NCBI GenBank assembly: GCA_964017185.1
Contig: OZ024876.1
Location: 29,170,278 to 29,234,277, forward strand
Source: Rugalucina vietnamica
Taxonomy: Eukaryota > Mollusca > Bivalvia > Lucinida > Lucinidae
Direction: 5' to 3'
Length of the DNA: 64,000 bases
Shown: positions 60,201-64,000 of the stretch, piece after piece
How the letters are laid out: each line of letters opens with the position of its first letter
How positions within the stretch are numbered: position 1 is the first letter of the stretch
Translations under genes and position numbers: made by a program
The notes under the pieces: model-generated
What the model was told of the DNA's origin: nothing
What the model saw: only the letters and a program-made list of their open reading frames with translations
The model's database searches: none

Positions 60201-61935
60201 TCGGAAACTATCCGGTCGTTGGAATGTATACAGGCGTTAGACCGGCAACTCAGTATAAGGATTATGTGCTGAAATGCCAACCGAATAGGTGGGTTACAGA
60301 TTAAGATTGGACCGCTGTACTAGACACTTATCTTCACTTGGGCGTATTTTCTTATTAAGTTTTACGTCCCTTTCAAGTTTATTTCAGCTCATATGAGATG
60401 GGGCAATCATTAGGTGGGGAGCAAAATGGGACAGCCCCGAGAAAAACCACCTCGTACAATCCGCAAGCAGAACTTGGCTTGTCCCACATGTGCTCTATGT
60501 GGAGTGGGGCTCGAACCTACACCAGACACAGCGGTGAGATGATCAAATGATTTAACACGTTATTAATGAAATCCACGATATTAAACACTCGGCCACGGGG
60601 GCCGCCTTGAGCGTATTTTCGTTAGGTGAGAATGTTGTCACCGCGTTTTCTTCGCTATCTTTACTTGATCTCTTCATACTTGCAATGCCATTGAAGTTTT
60701 GAAAAATGCACATGTCTATATAAAAATGGGGAATTATAATCCCTTTAAACCAGCAGACCAGTCATTATCGAACTTTATCAGAAGCATCATTTTGGTGGGG
60801 GTTGCACGCATTGTTGCCCCCAAGCGCAGCTTACTCGGCAAACCATGATCAGATCTGGCAAAATTTTCAACGCAAGCGAGCTCTTTCTTCTGCTGACAAG
60901 TATACTGGAGTTATCTGTAACCATATCAACCACATTCCGATCCAGTCTGCTCACTACATTATGGTTTGAAGCAGACTGGATCGGATATGGTTTTGCAACC
61001 AGCATAGGGTTTGGTTTTACCCTTTAGAATGGTGCAGATTTGTAGAGGGGGTAGTTTACATACAGAAGCTTCCAGCTAACTATATGTTCGCTCATTAAAT
61101 TTGATTTATAGCACTTTTTTAATACTTGTATTGGGAAATAAAGACGCTCTATCAAGGGCAGATAACTTCTCAGTCTGCGGTCGAATTTTCAATTCATCTG
61201 AGCTGTTTTGGCCCAATACAAGTATTATCGAACGTTATTTGGAGGCAGATACCTCCACTGCCAGTTGGATCTGACCGAATTCAAAACTAGTTCAGCTTCT
61301 ATCTTTTGTGTGCCATTGCAATTGCTCTCTTAAGTATGGATCAGATTCTATCAAAAATAGCTAAAGAAATACGCGGACAACATTTTCTCTGTATTCTTAT
61401 TTGTATGAAGGAAATGAGAAAATGTTGTCCGCGTATTTCTTTAGCTATTTTTGATAGAATCTGATCCATACTTAAGAGAGCAATTGCAATGGCACACAGA
61501 AGATAGAAGCTGAACTAGTTTTGAATTCGGTCAGATCCAACTGGCAGTGGAGGTATCTGCCACTGGGTGTTTGAAAAATCCACAGATTTTAAATAAGGGA
61601 TATAGTGTCGACATATTTTCTCGGTTGTTTTCTGTCTGATCGTATGAACTCGAAGAACATGTGACCTTAATTGTTGTCTTTATTCTAGGCATTGGATTAC
61701 GGTGGGTGGTATCAGGTCCACAGGCGTGTCCGGTAGTCTGGGCCTTAGCGACAAGGTGCGACATCTAGTGACAGAAAAACTGAGACTGGAACCGACCAGG
61801 GGATACAACTCTTCCATAGATAAACCGGACTGGCACTTTACTGGGCGTGGTACATTGATGATTGATGGGCGAGAAACCGTGATAACACATCCTATTACTT
61901 ATTTTGGGAATAAGATGGCATTGTCTAGAATTTGA
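45159..61935 (+). CDS. FAD-dependent oxidoreductase, DAO superfamily (GlpA/LhgO-like), 7 exons
   Basis: Exons 45159-45304, 53836-53989, 56505-56711, 57426-57580, 58150-58268, 60081-60288, 61689-61935; 1236 nt, 411 residues, all GT/AG with agreeing phases. An in-frame TAG lies directly before the ATG, so the start is fixed. Seen: dinucleotide-binding GGGVVG (12-17) with acidic E35 ending the second strand; SSGNSGMLHTGFD (45-57); NARGGLWIP (about 137-145); VVNCAGLYGD; PRKGQYCVYD; GPTAEDVE (268-275); TVGGIRSTGVSGS (334-346). These match the DAO family order. The closest types I recall are bacterial-style glycerol-3-phosphate dehydrogenase GlpA and L-2-hydroxyglutarate oxidase; substrate cannot be told. 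No N-terminal targeting peptide or membrane segment, so probably cytosolic. Exon 4's acceptor (tcatgaag) is weak and is the least certain junction. Confidence 0.9.
45353..45567 (-). mobile_element. MITE-A copy nested in MITE-B
   Basis: Consensus A1 termini, ATTT/ATTT flanks; the inner palindrome is shortened to gctgatcagc. Lies 49 bp downstream of exon 1. Confidence 0.92.
45651..47889. mobile_element. Foldback element E1, long inverted arms
   Basis: Starts tagtggagcggcttag and ends with the inverse taagccgctccacta. Arms of about 1 kb each pair across a centre near 46770; each arm holds sub-repeats with atgaatattcatgaa, ttggtatcaatattg and gatggccgccat. No coding frame. Subterminal sequence (gatgatacaagcatgcaaat; tagccacttgaaattccgcc) is homologous to that of E2 at 49146-53744. 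Confidence 0.8.
48160..48229. repeat. (CA)n microsatellite
   Basis: About 35 CA repeats in intron 1 of the oxidoreductase. Confidence 0.95.
48240..49145. other. Oxidoreductase intron 1, nothing recognised
   Basis: AT-rich sequence. An isolated aagaggccgcctcatttt at 48510-48527 resembles the tip of E2. No exon visible. Confidence 0.45.
49146..53744. mobile_element. E2: long-inverted-repeat transposon with decayed gene
   Basis: Tips taagaggcac and gtggcctctta are inverse; inner parts (agctgggcagatta, gatgcaagcatgaaactt, gttagccac, caagatggccgcc) recur inverted at 53380-53520. The left arm contains about five sub-repeats of about 165 bp (49384-50150), each with an aagatggccgcc word and acttggcctattttgac. 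Between the arms lies a broken protein gene on the minus strand. Target duplication not resolved. Confidence 0.7.
50202..52490 (-). pseudogene. Decayed E2-borne gene of an unnamed invertebrate repeat-protein family
   Basis: Read from 52490 downward in several frames. In order: a zinc-ligand-like GKCCVCQTKKK; LFQAINLLPFIFDPSRL; KNSAKYHQSCRLLFNNTKL; after a frameshift near 52025, FLCEEVE and DRRLNECALNL; after stops near 51740, RELEAHSTGSGVIFACTKDVG and KILLRHMIDHEFKGAHLP; then, past an unrelated segment at 51150-51370, YHEEADTHLFLHARH and IIKANDTDVLVISAYQ; IRWIPVHDV; ILMYDRSSTATD and LFARKQMAYDK; HTKRAAYQAGCIWSQA; EWKQQTIIWTSLPP. I recognise this order (EEADTRxFLHA, NDTDVLVL, YQAGxIW) from multicopy uncharacterised proteins in corals and molluscs, but no function is established to my knowledge. 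At least four frame breaks make this copy dead. Confidence 0.7.
53836..53989 (+). CDS. Oxidoreductase exon 2
   Basis: Residues 49-100, SGMLHTGFDTPLNSLELDC to GATMVAWDDEQ. Completes the conserved GNSG...H.G segment. 154 nt, phase 2 to 0; acceptor catgttttacag, donor gtatac. Confidence 0.93.
54146..54379 (+). mobile_element. MITE-A copy
   Basis: Termini gggccgcatcatgagaaaac and catgacgcggct. Inner stem cttcgcagtaactgcgaag is perfect. Confidence 0.9.
54413..54650 (-). mobile_element. MITE-A copy
   Basis: Near-consensus copy in opposite orientation to the preceding one, ATTT/ATTT flanks. Inner stem cttcgcgg/ccgcgaag with a short insertion in the loop. The 26-bp array starts 6 bp further on. Confidence 0.93.
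54657..56500 (+). repeat. 26-bp minisatellite ending at the exon 3 acceptor
   Basis: About 70 units of the type gagagctattgtttctattc followed by atacta. Variants with gttatt and ttttt form a longer repeating block of several hundred bp that recurs three or four times. Each unit reads as a T-rich tract followed by a TAG-AGAG step, like a 3' splice site. The last unit changes to tttttatttgtag, the real acceptor of exon 3. Confidence 0.95.
56505..56711 (+). CDS. Oxidoreductase exon 3
   Basis: Residues 101-169, VQKFPEIIKKSKQ to LLANNATTKGAK, with NLRGNARGGLWIPGEAVTDP. 207 nt, phase 0 to 0; acceptor atttgtag is the end of the 26-bp array, donor gtagga. Confidence 0.93.
56721..56994 (+). mobile_element. 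MITE-A relic, strongly diverged
   Basis: Recognisable pieces: gagccgtacc start, gcgcagctgatcagcgtccg centre, gcatgacgcggctcatat end. It starts 9 bp inside intron 3. Confidence 0.5.
57426..57580 (+). CDS. Oxidoreductase exon 4
   Basis: Residues 170-220 plus two bases, VVCRGRVESCTLDTG to DKLAGNDYF, with the conserved VVNCAGLYGD. 155 nt, phase 0 to 2; donor gtattt. The acceptor lacks a good pyrimidine tract, so the exact start could differ. Confidence 0.8.
57600..57715 (-). mobile_element. tRNA-derived SINE head
   Basis: On the minus strand: ggccgtctaatggatagtg (A-box-like), then gaaggttgcgggttcgatac (B-box). It resembles a degenerate arginine-type tRNA with a spoiled anticodon region. The tail merges into unique sequence, so it is not a functional tRNA gene. 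Confidence 0.6.
57936..58095. mobile_element. MITE-K remnant with a nested MITE-F fragment
   Basis: ggcccagttgttcaaaatta and ttttgaacaacta flank a MITE-F-type end (caccagtcatttgcatcc). Confidence 0.45.
58150..58268 (+). CDS. Oxidoreductase exon 5
   Basis: Residues 221-260 plus one base: IRPRKGQYCVYDKAS to TKGVIVFRS. 119 nt, phase 2 to 1; acceptor gcgatttcag, donor gtaagc. A MITE-B begins 13 bp into the intron. Confidence 0.93.
58282..58544 (+). mobile_element. MITE-B copy
   Basis: Terminus cattacgaaaacttgcccat, degenerate centre, right end tggacatgtttttctgatag. Directly inside the exon 5 donor. Confidence 0.85.
58545..59110. other. Intron 5 segment, open frame not assigned
   Basis: A 161-codon minus-strand frame at 58587-59072 contains duplicated NLWGFSFNLWGF and no motif I know. 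Its composition is mixed and no splice context supports it, so I do not call a gene. Confidence 0.35.
59117..59994 (+). mobile_element. Helentron-like element, two cores, truncated
   Basis: A leader fragment (agctcatctgagccaaaggc) at 59119-59180 is followed by a second leader at 59190 and two cores related to 42427-43935 (cttcttctctgaaac; gatggccgccatgcccat). Its right end is replaced by a partial MITE-A at 59995. Confidence 0.7.
59995..60073 (+). mobile_element. MITE-A right end, against exon 6
   Basis: Only the distal long arm and terminus remain (gtgcttgtacagctcggttt, ctcgtgacgcaactc). The element ends 7 bp before exon 6, and the following atttcag is the splice acceptor. Confidence 0.85.
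60081..60288 (+). CDS. Oxidoreductase exon 6
   Basis: Residues 261-329 plus two bases: VYDNMIVGPTAEDVE to YVLKCQPN, including VGMYTGVRPATQYKDY. 208 nt, phase 1 to 2; donor gtgggt. The acceptor is immediately next to a MITE-A end. Confidence 0.93.
60352..60610 (-). mobile_element. Full-length tRNA-derived SINE
   Basis: Minus-strand head with gtggccgagtgtttaa (A-box) and ggttcgagcccc (B-box), serine/leucine-tRNA-like. The body has gacaagccaagttctgctt and the tail tcatatgagctgaaataa. A 10-bp direct repeat, gcgtattttc, flanks it at 60342-60351 and 60611-60620. Confidence 0.85.
60621..61243. other. Intron 6, nothing recognised
   Basis: A short inverted pair (ggatcggaatgtgg-like around 60935 and gactggatcggatatgg around 60975) is visible. 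No exon or family repeat. Confidence 0.4.
61244..61561. repeat. Near-perfect inverted repeat, 146-bp arms
   Basis: Left arm 61244-61389, right arm 61416-61561, 26-bp loop. By eye I see one mismatch (tctatctttt versus tctatcttct). Located in intron 6, ending 127 bp before exon 7. No terminal features of a known family were recognised. Confidence 0.95.
61689..61935 (+). CDS. Oxidoreductase exon 7 (terminal coding)
   Basis: Residues 330-411: HWITVGGIRSTGVSGSLG to VITHPITYFGNKMALSRI, then TGA. 247 nt, phase 2; acceptor tctttattctag. Holds the C-terminal FAD-contact segment typical of the family. Confidence 0.93.
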
Positions 61936-62152
61936 CAAAATGTTCATCCTTTACACGTATTTGTATTTTGCTCACAGATTACATTTGTTTAACAAACAAT
62001 CTGACAAATTCAGCTTAAGAGACAAAGTTTGGTTGATAGAGCTAAGTGTCAAGATCGAGCCCCAGACATTAACTATCTAAATTCCTTCTGGTTAACACAC
62101 TGGAAGCGGTTGCTCCCCCTCTACCTGTCTGAAAATTGTTCAATGGAATATT

Positions 62153-62221
62153 CATTACGAAAACTTGCCCATGCAATATACAGAGAATTTTTAGCATTAA
62201 AAAAAAAAAAAAAAAATCGAC
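62153..62221 (+). mobile_element. MITE-B left end
   Basis: cattacgaaaacttgcccat followed by an A-run; the rest of the element is missing. Confidence 0.75.
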
Positions 62222-62407
62222 AAGGTGCCAAAACAAATTTTAGCCTCACAGAAAATGATAATGACTATTTAGTAAAGACTCAGAATTCAGCATATACAAT
62301 GTCTAAGGAATGTATTGAATGTACCTGTCTCACTTTCTTCTAAAACTTTGGTTTACCATGTAGATACATCTTTGCTTGCAGAAGATACAAAAACATTTCT
62401 ATCTTTG

Positions 62408-62413
62408 AATAAA
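62408..62413 (+). other. Candidate polyadenylation signal
   Basis: AATAAA 473 nt after the oxidoreductase stop. Another lies at 63815-63820. Which is used cannot be told. Confidence 0.35.
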
Positions 62414-62429
62414 ATCTCATTCCGAACAG

Positions 62430-62541
62430 GTGGGTCAAAGAATTTGAAAAGCCAGACAATTATAAACAGTCTCTTGGTCAAGCATCCATAACTTTTTCTA
62501 AAAAGAACTCAAAGAAAAAAAAAGGCAAAAAGTGTAATTGA
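62430..62541 (+). CDS. Possible lysine-rich C-terminal exon, unassigned
   Basis: After ccgaacag the frame reads WVKEFEKPDNYKQSLGQ and ends KKKKGKKCN then TGA. The composition looks like a protein C-terminus. No upstream partner exon was found, and it is phase-compatible with oxidoreductase exon 6. It could also be a piece of a retrocopy. Confidence 0.25.
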
Positions 62542-62563
62542 AATATAAAGCTAGCGGTCGTGA

Positions 62564-62890
62564 TCTAGCCACGATTTGTCAACTTGTGGTCCAAATAAAT
62601 TTGAAGAAAAACTTGAGGTGCTAAGGAATTTGAAGACAGAACGGCAGTGTTCGCAAATAACTCATAATCCTGTAGAAAACATTAAAAATCAACAGCAGTC
62701 AACACCAGCTATCGCCAATGAAACATTAAGTTCTGAATTCAAATTAGATTCTAAACAAATTGATGAGGCAAACGATATTGAAGTAACTGAAGACTTATCA
62801 TCTGACCCTGTCTCTGATTCGAACGAAGTAAGTAAAGAACATGTAGTAAGTACCGAAGTGCTCAGCCTCTTCAAGTTTCAACATATTTAA
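62564..62890 (+). CDS. Possible acidic coding segment, unassigned
   Basis: Open frame of about 108 codons without ATG at its start: FEEKLEVLRNLKTERQ, then an S/D/E-rich stretch (ANDIEVTEDLSSDPVSDS). It directly follows the lysine-rich segment. It may be an exon or a decayed retrocopy; not recognised. Confidence 0.25.
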   Translation, partial: SSHDLSTCGPNKFEEKLEVLRNLKTERQCSQITHNPVENIKNQQQSTPAIANETLSSEFKLDSKQIDEANDIEVTEDLSSDPVSDSNEVSKEHVVSTEVLSLFKFQHI

Positions 62891-63145
62891 TAGAATTACA
62901 TGTTATTAAGCACCAAATCAGAAAAACGAACAAAGAGAAATGCTTTAGTGTGATATTCGATGGCATGTTTCTACCAAGCAAGACACAAACCAGAGTGACC
63001 AGGCTGCTGATCTGCACTTGTACATTTAGGCACATATACATGTACTATATATTTTTCTCACAATTATGCAACGCATGTAATTTTGGTTCACGAACGCCCG
63101 CATATATATACGTTGATGCAAACACACATCAATCCGGAAATGACG
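62891..63145. other. Non-coding, nothing recognised
   Basis: AT-rich sequence with no exon or repeat that I recognise. Confidence 0.4.
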
Positions 63146-63350
63146 GCAATTAGACCGATCCCACTGTTGCTCCCGCATCATCATAAGTCAGTACCTGGCG
63201 AAAAACGAGTAGGGAACCAACCATAATGATACATGCTAAGAAAAAAATAAGATCGTGAACGAATTATTTCGGAATTAGACCGAACCCATCATTGTTTCCG
63301 CGTGTTCATCCACAAGTCCACAGATGGCGAATAATGAGTGGGGAACCAAA
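63146..63350. repeat. Two diverged tandem copies of about 125 bp
   Basis: Each copy contains aattagaccga and gggaaccaa with tggcgaa between. Confidence 0.6.
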
Positions 63351-63619
63351 TCAGCTGTTCCAAGAATTGAACATAATGGCAATTGATTCCATGTGTTAAC
63401 ATTATTATTGTGAAAGATGATAAAAAATAATCCAAAATTACTGTTTTGATTTAAAAAAAGGCCATTTAAAAGTTTTATTTTGAATGGTTAGAAAACCATT
63501 GCTATCTTGAAGCCTAATATATTTTGATAAAATGATACTTATTTATTTGGAGTTTTTCTGATGATATAAAAAGCGAAGGATAGTAAGGTCTATCTATGCA
63601 GCGAAGATGAAGTTAGCGG

Positions 63620-63705
63620 AAGCGGGTCAACTCGGCCTGATACCAACTCGGCTCCTGAGTCAACTCGGTCCTGTGTCTACTTGGCCGGGTCAACTCGGTC
63701 TAGCT
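63620..63705. repeat. Short array of gtcaactcgg words
   Basis: Four to five irregular copies of (g)tcaactcgg / tctacttgg. The remaining sequence to 64000 is AT-rich, with AATAAA at 63815 and an A-run near the end. Confidence 0.6.
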
Positions 63706-64000
63706 TTCATCCTATAACTAGGGCTAAACGCCCGCAAGCTTTTTGAAAAAGCTAATACTTGTTTTTATATTGTATTGAATTGTGATGTAATCTGTTACTG
63801 TGTGCTATGTGCGAAATAAAATAAACATGTTATTAATTCAGTATTCTTCATTATTTTGGATGATACAAAATGCTTTACAATAAATTCACGAAACAAACTT
63901 CTGTCAGTTATTTCTATCAGTACCGAATTTTAGACCGTCAATCCCATCAAAATAGATGACTGAACAAGTAACAGAAGCAGAAAAAAAAAAAATAAATAAA

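Overview
The window is eukaryotic, almost certainly from a bivalve mollusc. Genes are split by many introns with GT/AG boundaries, intergenic DNA is AT-rich, and the repeats include tandem-core elements with (ACGG)-like tails of the kind described in bivalves (the pearl type). It holds two complete host genes in divergent orientation, and nearly everything else is nested transposable elements and minisatellites. Repeat family names used here (MITE-A, MITE-B and so on) are provisional labels of mine. No database search was run.

Gene 1 (minus strand, 32319 down to 9646) is a nuclear lamin. I could assemble it by eye into 11 coding exons with consistent splice phases: 1749 nt, 582 residues. It has a short head with SP sites, a lamin-length rod, a basic nuclear localisation signal, a lamin tail domain and a C-terminal CSIM prenylation box encoded by a 21-nt last coding exon. 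Gene 2 (plus strand, 45159 to 61935) is a 7-exon, 411-residue FAD-dependent oxidoreductase of the DAO superfamily, related to GlpA/LhgO-type dehydrogenases. The two genes are not obviously related in function.

Layout: 1-1270, a 35-bp satellite; 1.3-9.5 kb, MITEs downstream of lamin; 9.6-32.3 kb, lamin exons with introns full of MITEs, a composite minisatellite, a pearl-like element and a Harbinger-like insertion; 32.5-35.6 kb, a 5'-truncated LINE placed head-to-head against the lamin start; 35.6-45 kb, intergenic DNA with a foldback element (41.5-44.4 kb) that hosts a Helentron-like element; 45.2-61.9 kb, the oxidoreductase, whose 8.5-kb first intron holds two related long-inverted-repeat transposons (45.65-47.89 and 49.15-53.74 kb, the second with a decayed protein gene), whose second intron is a 26-bp array of about 70 units, and whose sixth intron holds a SINE and a near-perfect 146-bp-arm hairpin; 62-64 kb, two unassigned possible coding segments and small repeats.

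The most notable observations concern splice sites. The lamin exon 7/intron 7 boundary, coding end plus splice donor, is reiterated eight times in tandem. The 26-bp array of acceptor-like units runs straight into the exon 3 acceptor of gene 2. Termini of MITE-A and MITE-B lie within 30 bp of about ten exon edges, far more than expected by chance. MITE-A copies also show paired (compensatory) changes in their inner palindrome and in their terminal repeats.
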